Source of the DNA: SG8-41 sp964521405
GTDB taxonomy: Bacteria > Pseudomonadota > Gammaproteobacteria > Burkholderiales > SG8-41
Direction: 5' to 3'
DNA length: 34,513 bases
Assembly (NCBI GenBank): GCA_964521405.1
Contig: CAZFRR010000173.1
Location: 1-34,513, forward strand
Shown here: positions 17,796 through 26,441 of the stretch, piece after piece
How the letters are laid out: each line of letters begins with the position of its first letter
Position numbering within the stretch: position 1 is the first letter of the stretch
The notes under the pieces: generated by a model
Seen by the model: the letters and a program-made list of their open reading frames with translations, nothing else
Told to the model about the DNA's origin: nothing
Database searches by the model: none
Program-made: the position numbers and the translations under genes

Positions 17796-18323
17796 CTAGC
17801 CTGGTTGCCTGAACAGACTCGTTACCGGCCTGTAACAAATCCCCTGCCCGCTCGTTGCAACCTCTTTCGCATCGCTCGCCGACAGCACGGCCAGCGCGCG
17901 GTACGGCGTCGTCATGTGAAAGCCAACTGATTTCATCCACTGCGGCTGGCGCGAGGCCGGGGGATAGTCGCCGGGCCGGGCGGCATCGAACACCAGGATC
18001 GCCTGGTCGTCGGCTACGGCGGGCGCCGTCGCCCCGGTCTCGAACAGATTGCGTATCCACACCTGGTAGGCCGGGCGAAAGCGGGCGCTCCACGTGCCGC
18101 CACCGCCGATATTCTTGTACGGCGCGCTCTCGAAGACAGCCGCCGATTCCACGTTGTAGAGGGCCATGTAACGCGGCGGCGCGGCGTCCCCCATGATCCT
18201 GAAACGTTGCGCCGTGAGCAACCCCGGAACGCCCACCATGATCCGCGTCTGCGCCGTATAGATATCATTCCATTCCTGCTCGAGTTCCGGCAGGGAAAAC
18301 ACATGTTCGACCATGTAGATCAT
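17796..18323 (-). CDS. Hypothetical protein, dimeric alpha/beta-barrel-like
   Basis: About 175 residues from the ATG at 18323; a GTG at 18359 is an alternative, and neither has a good ribosome site. No signal peptide or membrane segment. The N-terminal half (MVEHVFSLPELEQEWNDIY, later PRYMALYNVES...VFES..YK) looks like the ferredoxin-like dimeric alpha/beta-barrel proteins (EthD/DUF type) that accompany aromatic-degradation oxygenases. A second, shorter half with a similar VGFHMTTPYRALAVL pattern may be a repeat of the fold. It lies 77 bases after the carboxymuconolactone-decarboxylase-like gene and is probably cotranscribed. The exact family is uncertain. Confidence 0.7.
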   Translation of the reverse strand: MIYMVEHVFSLPELEQEWNDIYTAQTRIMVGVPGLLTAQRFRIMGDAAPPRYMALYNVESAAVFESAPYKNIGGGGTWSARFRPAYQVWIRNLFETGATAPAVADDQAILVFDAARPGDYPPASRQPQWMKSVGFHMTTPYRALAVLSASDAKEVATSGQGICYRPVTSLFRQPG

Positions 18324-18400
18324 TTGAGGGCCAGTCGAAAGCGTGACGAGACAAGACACCGGGCTTTCGCCGGTGTGACGCGCTGTTCTTTTACTTACTG

Positions 18401-18949
18401 CTAACCCGGGAGCTTATCGCCGTCCGGCGGCACCGCGACTTCGAACGCATTGGCGATTCCCGACACCATCGCGAAATAACCCATGACCGCGGTCAACTCG
18501 ACCAGCCATTGCACGCCGTAACGGTTCTTGAGCGCGTCGAAGGCCGCCTGGTCGACGCGATTCGCGCGCGCCAGTTGCCGGGCGTAGTTGACGATCTCCC
18601 GCTCCTCCCCCGGAAACTTGCCGAGATCCCCCTTCCCCCGGAGGAGCTCGATGAGTTCGTCGCTGACGCCGTTGCGGCGGGCCGCGGCGACCTGGGCGGC
18701 CCACACGTACGCCGCCGCATACTCGCGCGACGCGGCCAATATGGCGACGGAGCGAAGCTTGCCCTCGACGATGCATTCGTGGTGGATGAACGGGACCAGG
18801 GGAATCAGCTGCGCCGCCAGCTTCGGGCTGTGGAGCAGCATGCTGAACGGCCCGCGGATCTGGCCGAACACTTTCACGATTTCGTCGGCGACCGCGTGAT
18901 GCTCGGCGGGCAGTTCGGACTTGCTGGTGATCGGAGCAATGCGCGGCAT
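18401..18949 (-). CDS. Carboxymuconolactone decarboxylase / AhpD-like protein
   Basis: 182-residue all-helical cytoplasmic protein of the CMD/AhpD fold. The landmarks are the GPFSMLLHSPKLAAQLIPL stretch, followed by a REYAAAYVWAAQ helix, then NGVSDELIELLRG. Family members in aromatic catabolism usually have a His at the end of that helix (EYxxxYEWxxH); here it is Gln86. The CxxC of AhpD peroxidase-type members is absent, with only one Cys near residue 59. A decarboxylase-like or binding role is therefore more likely than peroxidase. It follows the Bug gene at 18964 by 14 bases, clearly in the same transcript as the Rieske oxygenase. Confidence 0.85.
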   Translation of the reverse strand: MPRIAPITSKSELPAEHHAVADEIVKVFGQIRGPFSMLLHSPKLAAQLIPLVPFIHHECIVEGKLRSVAILAASREYAAAYVWAAQVAAARRNGVSDELIELLRGKGDLGKFPGEEREIVNYARQLARANRVDQAAFDALKNRYGVQWLVELTAVMGYFAMVSGIANAFEVAVPPDGDKLPG

Positions 18950-18963
18950 GCCGGTATTCCTTC

Positions 18964-19935
18964 CTAATCAGACTTGATGTTCGCGCGCTGCGCCACCAGG
19001 GCCCACTGCTTAAGTTCCTTCTTGACCAGGTTATCCAGCGCCTCGGGCGACCCGCCGATCAGGGTCACGCCGATCTTGGCCGCCGTGTCCTTCACGTCCT
19101 GCTGCGCCAGTACCCTGTTGACGTCGCCGTTGAACTTGCCGATCACGGACGGCGGCGTCTTGGCCGGCACCATCACGCCGGTCCAGGCTTCGACGATCAT
19201 GCTGGGATAGCCCGCCTCCACGATCGTGGGCACGTCCGGCAGCACCTGGGTGCGCTGCGGGCTCATCACCGCCAGCATGCGCACTTTTCCACTTTGCACC
19301 AACGGCCTGGCCGTCTGAAACACCATCATGCTGGCCCCCACGTGGCCCGCGACGAGATCGTTCATGACGCCGGCCGTGCCTTTGTACGGAACGTGAACCA
19401 TCTTGGTGCCGGTCTCATGCTGGAACAATTCCATGGACAGGTGAAACACGCTGCCGGTACCGGCCGACGCATAGTTGAGATCGCCCGGCCGCCGCTTGGC
19501 CTGTGCGATCAGCTCTTTCACCGTCTTGGCCGGAAAGTAGTTGTTGACGACCAGGGAGAGCGGGCTCGTGCCCATTAGCATCACGGGCGCGAAGCTGCGC
19601 TGCGGGTCGTACGGCAGCTTGGAGTTCACCGCCGGAATCGTGCCGAAAGCGGTCGAGGTGAACAGGTAGGTGTAGCCGTCGGGAGCGGCGCGTGCCACGG
19701 AATCGATGCCGATGATGCCGGCCGCGCCGGCGCGGTTTTCCACCACGATCGGCACGCCCCAGCTCTTCGACAACTGCGCCTGCATCAGCCGCGACAGCGT
19801 ATCGGCCGCGGTGCCCGGCGTGAACGGCACGACGAACAGGATCTGCTTCGCCGGATATTCCTGCGCGTGGGAAAGCGTCGGTAAAGCGGCGGCGCATAAC
19901 AGCGCCGTTGCAACAATCAACTTGCGTGGTTTCAT
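18964..19935 (-). CDS. Bug/TctC-family substrate-binding protein
   Basis: 323 residues. The frame is open further upstream, overlapping the Rieske gene in another frame. The ATG at 19935 has AGGGGAT upstream and begins a clear signal peptide (MKPRKLIVATALLCAAALPTLSHA). The ligand loop is TPGTAADTLSR: Thr-Ala for the second Gly and the next residue, with the Asp kept. NRAGAAGIIG, PDGYTY, HVPYKGTAG and IVEAGYPSM follow. It lies between the Rieske oxygenase (47-base gap) and the CMD-like gene (14-base gap). This gives the strongest operon argument here for an aromatic or cyclic carboxylate ligand. Confidence 0.95.
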   Translation of the reverse strand: MKPRKLIVATALLCAAALPTLSHAQEYPAKQILFVVPFTPGTAADTLSRLMQAQLSKSWGVPIVVENRAGAAGIIGIDSVARAAPDGYTYLFTSTAFGTIPAVNSKLPYDPQRSFAPVMLMGTSPLSLVVNNYFPAKTVKELIAQAKRRPGDLNYASAGTGSVFHLSMELFQHETGTKMVHVPYKGTAGVMNDLVAGHVGASMMVFQTARPLVQSGKVRMLAVMSPQRTQVLPDVPTIVEAGYPSMIVEAWTGVMVPAKTPPSVIGKFNGDVNRVLAQQDVKDTAAKIGVTLIGGSPEALDNLVKKELKQWALVAQRANIKSD

Positions 19936-19982
19936 GTGGATATCCCCTGCAATTAAAAAGATTAACCGGAAATCCGCCTCCC

Positions 19983-21263
19983 TCAGACGGCAACGTGCGG
20001 CTGGCCTTTGCGGTACTTCACCGCGTCTAGCGCATGCTCCTTGAAATTGGCGTCCACCGGCAGCACCATCGAGGCCGAGCGGATCAACTGGTCGGCTGGC
20101 TCGAGGCCCGGCGCGCGGCCGCCCTCCTGCACGGTCTTCACGGCCTTGAGTAACCGCTGCCGCGCCAGAATGATGGCATTGTCGGTCGATACGAGAAGCT
20201 CCCTGGTCCGGTCCGCGATGATCCCGATGCTCTCCTGCACCGACGCATCCTGCATCGCGAGTCCTTTCACGCCGTTGTAATGGCGGCCGCTCTTCTGCTT
20301 GCCGCGATCGATCAGGTAATCGTTGGTGCGGTTGGCCACGGGCCGGAACGTGCCGGGAATCAGTTCGGCGTGAACGCCGTAGCCGTCCATGATGAGCTCG
20401 ACATCCTTCTCCGGTATCGGCGCGGTGGGATGATACGTCATGGACCATGCCATGCAGTTCCCGTCGTCCATGGGCACCCACGCGTGGCCGTTCAAGGCGT
20501 TGTTCGCGTACGGCGGAATCAGCGTATACCAGGGCATGATGTACTGCGTGATGCGCCAGTAATAGCTTCCGGGATCCGCATCGCGCCGCGCCCCGATCAG
20601 CAGGCCGCCGGATGCGTCGAGGATGTCGAAAGTGGTCTTGACCGATTTCACCATTCTCGAGCCCCCGGTATTTTTATGAAACGGGTCGGAGGCCATGTCG
20701 CCGCGATGCAGGAAGGAAACGTGGCTGGAATCGATGCCGCCCTCAATCGCCTGCAGGTAGTTGCTCTCCTGCCATCGCTTGGTGACGACGCGGTGAGACT
20801 GGGGCAGGTGCACCCACTCGAAGCTCGGCAGCGGCGGTTTTTCCGCGGGCGGACCCATGTAAGCCCAGACGACGCCGCCCAGTTCCACGCAGGGGTAGGA
20901 CTTCAGCTTGATGCGGGCCCGCATGCCGGTCTCTTCCGCCTCGGAGGGCAGATCCACGCACTGTCCGTTCACGTCGTACTTCCAGCCGTGGTACGGGCAG
21001 CGCAGCCCGCACTCCTCGTTGCGCCCGAACCACAGCGACACGCCTCGGTGCGCGCAGAACTCGTCGATCAGGCCGAGGCGCCCTTCGGTATCGCGAAAGG
21101 CAACCAGTTTTTCGCCCAGCAACTTCACGCGCACCGGCGGGCAATCCGGTGCCGGCAGCTCCGAGTCGAGCACCGCGGGTATCCAGTAGCGCCGCAGCAG
21201 CTCGCCCATCGGCGTGCCGGGGCCGGTGCGGGTCAGCAGGGTATTCAGTTCTTCAGCAAGCAT
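19983..21263 (-). CDS. Rieske non-heme iron oxygenase, phthalate 4,5-dioxygenase type, large subunit
   Basis: 426-residue oxygenase component that uses electrons from a separate reductase to hydroxylate or O-demethylate an aromatic ring. The Rieske [2Fe-2S] ligands are Cys70-x-His72 (CAHRG) and Cys89-x2-His92 (CPYHGW). The catalytic domain shows EGGIDSSHVSFLH with Asp178, His181 and His186 as bridging and iron ligands. The start at 21263 has AGAGGTG upstream. The reductase partner is not in the window. Its transcript includes an MmgE/PrpD protein upstream (16-base gap) and Bug plus CMD-like genes downstream. Phthalate-, vanillate- or 3-chlorobenzoate-like substrates are all possible. Confidence 0.95.
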   Translation of the reverse strand: MLAEELNTLLTRTGPGTPMGELLRRYWIPAVLDSELPAPDCPPVRVKLLGEKLVAFRDTEGRLGLIDEFCAHRGVSLWFGRNEECGLRCPYHGWKYDVNGQCVDLPSEAEETGMRARIKLKSYPCVELGGVVWAYMGPPAEKPPLPSFEWVHLPQSHRVVTKRWQESNYLQAIEGGIDSSHVSFLHRGDMASDPFHKNTGGSRMVKSVKTTFDILDASGGLLIGARRDADPGSYYWRITQYIMPWYTLIPPYANNALNGHAWVPMDDGNCMAWSMTYHPTAPIPEKDVELIMDGYGVHAELIPGTFRPVANRTNDYLIDRGKQKSGRHYNGVKGLAMQDASVQESIGIIADRTRELLVSTDNAIILARQRLLKAVKTVQEGGRAPGLEPADQLIRSASMVLPVDANFKEHALDAVKYRKGQPHVAV

Positions 21264-21279
21264 CTTCGTTCACCTCTCA

Positions 21280-22767
21280 TTATTTCTCGCGCACCCGGGC
21301 GCTGTCGATATCGATCTTACTGCCGAATGCCAGCAACTTGGTGAGCTCGCGCGTATTTTTGACCTTGTCCAGCGACCACAGGAGCTCGATCAGCTTGCCC
21401 GCGCGCTGCGCGCCGGCGATCGGCTCGACGTTCTCGCGCAGCTTGTCGTTCAAGTCCGTGTCGGAGAACGGGTTCTTGTGGTGCCCGGGGAACGGCCGCG
21501 CATCGCCTTTCACGACCGTGCCGTCGTTCAACTCGATCTCGACGCGTGACAGGTAGCCCATCTCCACGCGTTTGTGCTTGCCCATGGCGTGCGAGCCCAG
21601 TTCCAGCGCGGCCGTGCAGGTGACTTTCTTGATGAAAGCCTGCCGCACAGGATCGAGCACCACTTTCGGGCTGAAGCTCCCGACCGTGATGCTGCCGTCC
21701 AGCACCGCCGCCGCGACGATATAGGGCAGCGAATGGTCCGCGGTCTCGCGCGAGATCGGGTTCCACGGATCCTGGCGGATCTTGACCAGGTGATCGTAGG
21801 CGCCCTCCTCGGCGAACACGCGAATCTGCTTGATCTTCGACAGGTCCTTGATCCGCGACCGAGCCTGCATGGCGGCCTGGATGGCGCTTTGCGCCACGGA
21901 ACCGACCGGCCAGCGCTTCATGAAGGCCTCATTCACCCGCGTAAGCGGCAGCTTCGGGTTCATGCACTCGCGCAGCACCGGGACCGGATCGTCCTTCATG
22001 TTCATTTTCTGGATGAAGCCGCACTTCCCGACGAATGGCCTGACCGCCGCCTCGACTCCCACCTGCGCGAGCAGACAGGCCTGCAGCGCGTTCCTGGCGG
22101 CATCGCTCCCGTTGAAGCGCTTCCACATGGAGAGGTCGCCGCGCTGGTTCAACTCGCCCGACTCGATCTCGTCGCTCGCGAAATGGGGCACCACCGTCAT
22201 GCCCATCGCTTCGCGCGCCTGGTCGACATTCAAGTTCAGCAGCCTCGCGATGGCCGCGGTCGCGCCGAGAGTGGACAGGTTCGTGTAATCCCAGCCGCCC
22301 GGCGCGGTCGAGAATGCATCGAACGCGGCGCCCACCATTTCATAGCCGACGGCTATTGCCGACAGCAATTTTCTTCCCGGCGCATTCGTCCATTCGGCGG
22401 CAGCGATCACGCCGGAGAGGATGTCGCTCGAGTGGCCGCTATTGCGCTTGCCGACGAAAAAATCGTTGTAGTCGTGGCAGCGCAGGAGCACGCCGTTCGT
22501 CAGCGTGGCGAGCTCGGGGGAAGCGCGCTTGCGGGTGCCCCAGAGCACGCAGCCCTTGGCTCCGGCCGGAAAGCGGTAGGCATGCTTGCGCGCGTTCTGC
22601 GCAGCCGGATGCCGCAGCGCGGCTATGGAGACGGCGATGGAGTCGATCAGCGCGGCTTTCGCCCCCCGCTCCGCGCGCGCGTCGAGCTTGCCGGAGACGT
22701 TGACCACGTAATTCGCGATCATCTCCCCGACTTCGTCGCGGTACTGGAATTTATCTAAGTAACCCAT
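21280..22767 (-). CDS. MmgE/PrpD family protein
   Basis: 495 residues of the 2-methylcitrate dehydratase / cis-aconitate decarboxylase superfamily. Members dehydrate, decarboxylate or epimerise branched or tricarboxylic acids. Family signatures are GHSSDILSGVIAAAEW and the hallmark DPWNPISRETADHSLPYIV. The N-terminal helical domain and C-terminal alpha/beta domain are both complete. The ATG at 22767 is preferred over a TTG one codon before it; the ribosome site is weak. There is no prpC or prpB neighbour, so a methylcitrate-cycle role is unlikely. It is followed by the Rieske oxygenase and preceded by an aconitase, so it may process a tricarboxylate. Confidence 0.92.
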   Translation of the reverse strand: MGYLDKFQYRDEVGEMIANYVVNVSGKLDARAERGAKAALIDSIAVSIAALRHPAAQNARKHAYRFPAGAKGCVLWGTRKRASPELATLTNGVLLRCHDYNDFFVGKRNSGHSSDILSGVIAAAEWTNAPGRKLLSAIAVGYEMVGAAFDAFSTAPGGWDYTNLSTLGATAAIARLLNLNVDQAREAMGMTVVPHFASDEIESGELNQRGDLSMWKRFNGSDAARNALQACLLAQVGVEAAVRPFVGKCGFIQKMNMKDDPVPVLRECMNPKLPLTRVNEAFMKRWPVGSVAQSAIQAAMQARSRIKDLSKIKQIRVFAEEGAYDHLVKIRQDPWNPISRETADHSLPYIVAAAVLDGSITVGSFSPKVVLDPVRQAFIKKVTCTAALELGSHAMGKHKRVEMGYLSRVEIELNDGTVVKGDARPFPGHHKNPFSDTDLNDKLRENVEPIAGAQRAGKLIELLWSLDKVKNTRELTKLLAFGSKIDIDSARVREK

Positions 22768-22799
22768 CAAGTATGGCCCTTAATTTTTCACGAGAAATG

Positions 22800-22838
22800 G
22801 GTCGGAGTGAAATTCAGATGTCAAAAATGACTCCGGCC
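22800..22838. repeat. Short inverted repeat (GGTCGGAGT / ACTCCGGCC)
   Basis: GGTCGGAGT (22800-22808) pairs with ACTCCGGCC (22830-22838) with one G-U-type mismatch. The GGGTCGGAGTGAAATT wording resembles short dispersed repeats common in proteobacteria. It lies between the aconitase stop and the PrpD-family start on the minus strand. Confidence 0.4.
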
Positions 22839-22914
22839 TAATTCATTCTTCATTCTGGAGGCGGCGGGGGAAACCACCGGCGACGAGTAACCGGAAACAA
22901 CCTCCCCATTCTTG

Positions 22915-25317
22915 CTACTTCTTCCCGCCGCGCCGCGTTGCCGGCTTCTTCGCGTTGCGTTTCTTTCTCGCCGCGGCCGGTTTCTTTTTCGCTGGCTTTC
23001 TGCGGACCGCCGCGACTTTCTTCCTGGCCGCAGGTTTCCTGGCACCGCCATGGAACAGGTTCAAGGCAGAACCCTTGCGGAACCATTCGAGCTGCGCCGC
23101 GCTGAACGAGTGGTTGAGCTTCAGCGTCTCTCTGGTGCCGTCACCGTGCCTGACGCGGCACTCGACCGGCTTGCCGGGCGCCATGTCCTTCAGGCCGACG
23201 AGGCTCAAGCGGTCGTCCTCACGAATGCGGTCGTAGTCCGCTGGACGCTGGAAGGTGAGCGCGAGCAGGCCCTGCTTCTTCAGGTTCGATTCGTGGATGC
23301 GCGCGAAGCCGCGGACCATGACCGCGACGCCGCCCAGCAGGCGCGGCGACAGCGCCGCGTGCTCGCGGCTGCTGCCCTCGCCGTAGTTGGCGTCACCGAC
23401 GATGACCCACTTGACGCCCTTCGCCTTGTAGTCGCGCGCGGTCTTGGAAACCATCTCCCCGGTAGCGCCCGTCAGCAGGTTCTTCACCTTGCCGGCTTCG
23501 CCGGTGTAGGCGTTGATCGCGCCCATGCACATGTTGTCGCTGAACTTGTCGAGGTGCCCGCGGAAACGCAGCCACGGGCCGGCCGGAGAGATGTGGTCGG
23601 TCGTGGTCTTGCCCTTGGTCTTCAGCAGCACCGGCATGTCGAGATAGTCCTTGCCGTCCCACGCCGGCCACGGCTGCATCAATTGCAGCCGTTGGCTCTT
23701 GGGATCGACGGTGAGCTTGACGCGGCTGCCGTCGGCGGGAGGCGCGATGTATTCGGCGTGCCCGCGGTCAAAGTTCTTCGCCGGCACTTCGGGCGCGCGT
23801 TTCGGCGGATTGAGCTTGAACGGCCGGCCGTCCGCGCCGGTGAGCGTATCGGCGAGCGGGTTGAACGACAGCTTGCCTGCGAGCGCCATCGCGGTGACGA
23901 TCTCGGGGCTCGCGATGAAATTCATGGTCGTTGCCTGCCCATCGTTGCGCGCCGGGAAATTGCGGTTGTACGAGGTGACGATGGTGTTCGGCACCGCGGC
24001 CACCTCCTTGGCGCGGCGCCATTGGCCGATGCAGGGACCGCAGGCGTTCGCGAGCACGGCGCCGTTGATGTCTTTCAACGACTGCATCTGGCCGTCGCGT
24101 TCGATGGTGGCGCGCACCTGCTCCGAGCCCGGCGTCACCAGGAACGGCACGGCGGATTTCACGCCGTGCGCCTTCGCCTGCTCGGCGACATCCGCCGAGC
24201 GGCTCATGTCCTCGTAGCTGGAATTGGTGCAACTCCCGATGAGCGCGCTCGAGATCCGGTCGATGAACTTGTTGCCGGCATCACGCACCTCGGCGGCGAG
24301 CTTCGAGATCGGGCGCGCGCGATCCGGGGAGTGCGGGCCTACGACGTGGGGTTCGAGCGTCGAGAGGTCGAGCCGCAACACGCGGTCATAATATTTCTCG
24401 GGATTGGCTTCGACTTCCGGGTCTGGCTGGAGCAGGTCCATGTTCTTTTCCATCAGCGGCACGAGTCCGCCGCGGCCGGTCGCGCGCAGGTACATCGCCA
24501 TGTGCTCGTCGGCGGGGAACATCGAGGTCGTCGCGCCGAGCTCCGCGCCCATGTTGGTGATCGTGGCTTTGCCGGTCGCGCTGATGGTACGCGCGCCGGG
24601 GCCGATGTATTCGACGATCGCGTTGGTGCCGCCGGACACCGTGAGCGCCCCCGCAACGTAGAGGATCACGTCCTTGGGCGCCGTCCAGCCGCTCATCTTT
24701 CCGGTCAGATACACGGCGATGTGCTTCGGGTACAGCACTTCCCACGGCAACCCGGCGATGGTTTCCACCGCGTCCGCGCCGCCGACGCCGACGGCGCACG
24801 CGCCGAGCCCGCCGGCGTTGGGCGTGTGCGAGTCGGTGCCGATGATGAGCGTGCCGGGAAAGGCGTAGTTTTCCAGCACGACCTGGTGGATGATGCCCGC
24901 GCCCGGCCCCCAGAAGCCCGCGCCGAAGCGAGCGGCCGCCGAACGCAGAAAGTCATAGACTTCGGTGTTTTCCGCGAGTGACTCGCGCAGGTCCTGCCCG
25001 CCTTCGACCCGGGCCTGGATCAGGTGGTCGCAATGCACCGTGGTCGGTACCGCGACCTTGTCGCGCCGCGTCTGCATGAACTGCAACAAGCCGGTCTGCC
25101 CGAGCACGTCCTGGAAAACGACGCGGTCGGGACGTAGGAAGAGATAGCTCTTGCCGGGTTGCATGTCCTGGCGTTCCGGGTCGTCGAGATGCCCCAGCAG
25201 CACCTTGTCGGCCAGAGTCAGCGGCTTGCCCAGGCGGCGGCGAACCACCTTGAGGTTTTTCGCCATGGTCGAGTAGACCCTGGCCGCCATTTCGGAGGTC
25301 GATTCAATCGTGATCAT
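22915..25317 (-). CDS. Mitochondrial-type aconitate hydratase with basic C-terminal tail
   Basis: 800-residue [4Fe-4S] aconitase interconverting citrate, cis-aconitate and isocitrate. It follows the eukaryotic mitochondrial enzyme closely: HLDDPERQDMQPGKSYL, VPTTVHCDHLI, IIGTDSHTPN, GWTAPKDVIL. Cluster cysteines lie in IGSCTNSSYEDM and NACGPCIGQW, and the active-site GEGSSREHAAL is intact. The normal domain ends at EWFRKGSALN, where mitochondrial aconitase also ends. Residues 757-800 are an extra tail with 21 Lys/Arg of 44 and no acidic residue, built of PAKKK/AKKPA-like words as in histone-H1-like bacterial proteins. The start at 25317 has GGAGAA upstream. It follows the LigB-like gene by 64 bases on the same strand. 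Confidence 0.96.
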   Translation of the reverse strand: MITIESTSEMAARVYSTMAKNLKVVRRRLGKPLTLADKVLLGHLDDPERQDMQPGKSYLFLRPDRVVFQDVLGQTGLLQFMQTRRDKVAVPTTVHCDHLIQARVEGGQDLRESLAENTEVYDFLRSAAARFGAGFWGPGAGIIHQVVLENYAFPGTLIIGTDSHTPNAGGLGACAVGVGGADAVETIAGLPWEVLYPKHIAVYLTGKMSGWTAPKDVILYVAGALTVSGGTNAIVEYIGPGARTISATGKATITNMGAELGATTSMFPADEHMAMYLRATGRGGLVPLMEKNMDLLQPDPEVEANPEKYYDRVLRLDLSTLEPHVVGPHSPDRARPISKLAAEVRDAGNKFIDRISSALIGSCTNSSYEDMSRSADVAEQAKAHGVKSAVPFLVTPGSEQVRATIERDGQMQSLKDINGAVLANACGPCIGQWRRAKEVAAVPNTIVTSYNRNFPARNDGQATTMNFIASPEIVTAMALAGKLSFNPLADTLTGADGRPFKLNPPKRAPEVPAKNFDRGHAEYIAPPADGSRVKLTVDPKSQRLQLMQPWPAWDGKDYLDMPVLLKTKGKTTTDHISPAGPWLRFRGHLDKFSDNMCMGAINAYTGEAGKVKNLLTGATGEMVSKTARDYKAKGVKWVIVGDANYGEGSSREHAALSPRLLGGVAVMVRGFARIHESNLKKQGLLALTFQRPADYDRIREDDRLSLVGLKDMAPGKPVECRVRHGDGTRETLKLNHSFSAAQLEWFRKGSALNLFHGGARKPAARKKVAAVRRKPAKKKPAAARKKRNAKKPATRRGGKK

Positions 25318-25381
25318 TTCTCAGTTCTCCAAACCTTGGAATTAACGCAGAACCGTTAGCATAGCCGATGGACTTATGATG

Positions 25382-26380
25382 TTAGGCGCTATAAAAGTTG
25401 AAATAAGCGAAGGCAGCGTCGATGGGCGACGCGTAGATCGGCACCCGGTCGATGATCGTCGCGGTCGTGCCCTCGACGGCGCCCGCAGCCGCGATCCAGT
25501 TGCACGTCTCGCGCGTGCCGCCCTGGGGGCCGCCGAATGCCGGCATGCCGGTGACCGCGTGGCCACGCACGCCGATGTCCTGGCTGGCATCGCCTTTCGG
25601 GATCTGGTACGCATCGAAGTGGGCCGCCATCGCCCTGATATCGCCCTTCGCCATGTGGGCGAGGAGCGCATCGTCGAACTCCTCGTTCAGCCAGGCATCC
25701 TGCTTTTGCGGCGTGTGCCAAAGGCCTCCCGAGCCGACCACGGCGACCCGCAATCCCTCCGGAAATTCCTCGATGATCTCGCGCACTGCGCGTCCCAGCT
25801 GGTAGCAGCGCATGGCGGTCGGCTGGGGCGCGTAGTAGCAGTTGATCAGGATCGGCACGATCGGCGTCTTGAGATCGGTCAGCGATTGCGCCGGCCGCAG
25901 GATCGAGTGGCCGATGCCTTCTTTCGGTTTCGGCATGTCCATGCAGAATGCCGGATCGATCCCGCGCTTCATCATCCCGGTCAGGAGCGCGACGCCCAGT
26001 TGCGGGTGGCCCTTGATCAGCGCCCTCCCGGGCGGCTGCGCGGGCTGCATCGCGCCGATGGGCGCCTGCTCGCTCGTCAGGGCGCCCTCGAACGTCTCGC
26101 CGACGTAGATGGAAAAGGCGGGGTAGTTGCTGAAGTCGAAGCACTCCAGCTGGTCGTCACCGATGATCACGACCACATCCGGCCGCGCGTCCGCCAGTTT
26201 CTTCCGCAGCACGGCGAAGCCATGCTGGACGCGCGCGTACTTCCGCCGGTTCGACTCGAGGTCATCGATTGGCACGTCCGCCCGGACCGGCCGCGCGCTG
26301 CGGGCCTTGTTCCAGTCCTCCGGCCTGCGGTAGCAAAAGGGGGTGTGGGCTGTCTGAAAAACACCGACGATCTGCGCCAT
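25382..26380 (-). CDS. LigB-like class III extradiol dioxygenase family protein
   Basis: 332 residues of the LigB superfamily, which cleaves catechol-type rings beside the hydroxyls using Fe(II). Seen: His12 in AHTP (iron ligand position), then IIGDDQ at 73-77, VVGSGGLWH with His222 (equivalent of the catalytic base His195 in LigB) and Glu233/Glu234 in NEEFDDALL. The second iron ligand, His61 in LigB, appears here as Gln77 or a neighbouring Asp. This is a recurring variant in relatives of uncertain function. No LigA-like small subunit is encoded nearby. It lies between a Bug gene and the aconitase on the same strand, consistent with ring cleavage feeding di- or tricarboxylates. Reaction unproven. 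Confidence 0.85.
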   Translation of the reverse strand: MAQIVGVFQTAHTPFCYRRPEDWNKARSARPVRADVPIDDLESNRRKYARVQHGFAVLRKKLADARPDVVVIIGDDQLECFDFSNYPAFSIYVGETFEGALTSEQAPIGAMQPAQPPGRALIKGHPQLGVALLTGMMKRGIDPAFCMDMPKPKEGIGHSILRPAQSLTDLKTPIVPILINCYYAPQPTAMRCYQLGRAVREIIEEFPEGLRVAVVGSGGLWHTPQKQDAWLNEEFDDALLAHMAKGDIRAMAAHFDAYQIPKGDASQDIGVRGHAVTGMPAFGGPQGGTRETCNWIAAAGAVEGTTATIIDRVPIYASPIDAAFAYFNFYSA

Positions 26381-26387
26381 GACTAAT

Positions 26388-26432
26388 TCCTCTGTGAGCT
26401 CTGAGTTCTCTGTGGCAGAAACGTTTTTTCAG
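26388..26432. repeat. CACAGAG dyad element, isolated right arm
   Basis: CCTCTGTGAGCTCTGAGTTC followed by TCTGTGGC and a CGTTTTTTCAGG trailer matches the right arm of the full elements at 14206 and 29752. The left arm and core are missing. It occupies the gap between the LigB-like start and the upstream Bug stop. Confidence 0.8.
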
Positions 26433-26441
26433 GATCTCACG

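Noticed and set aside
19936..20481. N-terminal extension of the Bug gene at 18964 over the Rieske gene
   Set aside because: The Rieske oxygenase is complete in another frame, and the Bug signal peptide with ribosome site starts at 19935.
22912..24981. A 689-codon open frame antisense to the aconitase
   Set aside because: It is a shadow of a GC-rich gene: the opposite frame encodes a complete, motif-intact aconitase, and the antisense product has low-complexity Arg/Ala/His/Val composition.
21280..25317. Methylcitrate cycle operon (prpD plus an AcnD-type aconitase)
   Set aside because: The aconitase is of mitochondrial type rather than AcnD, and prpB, prpC and prpF are absent.
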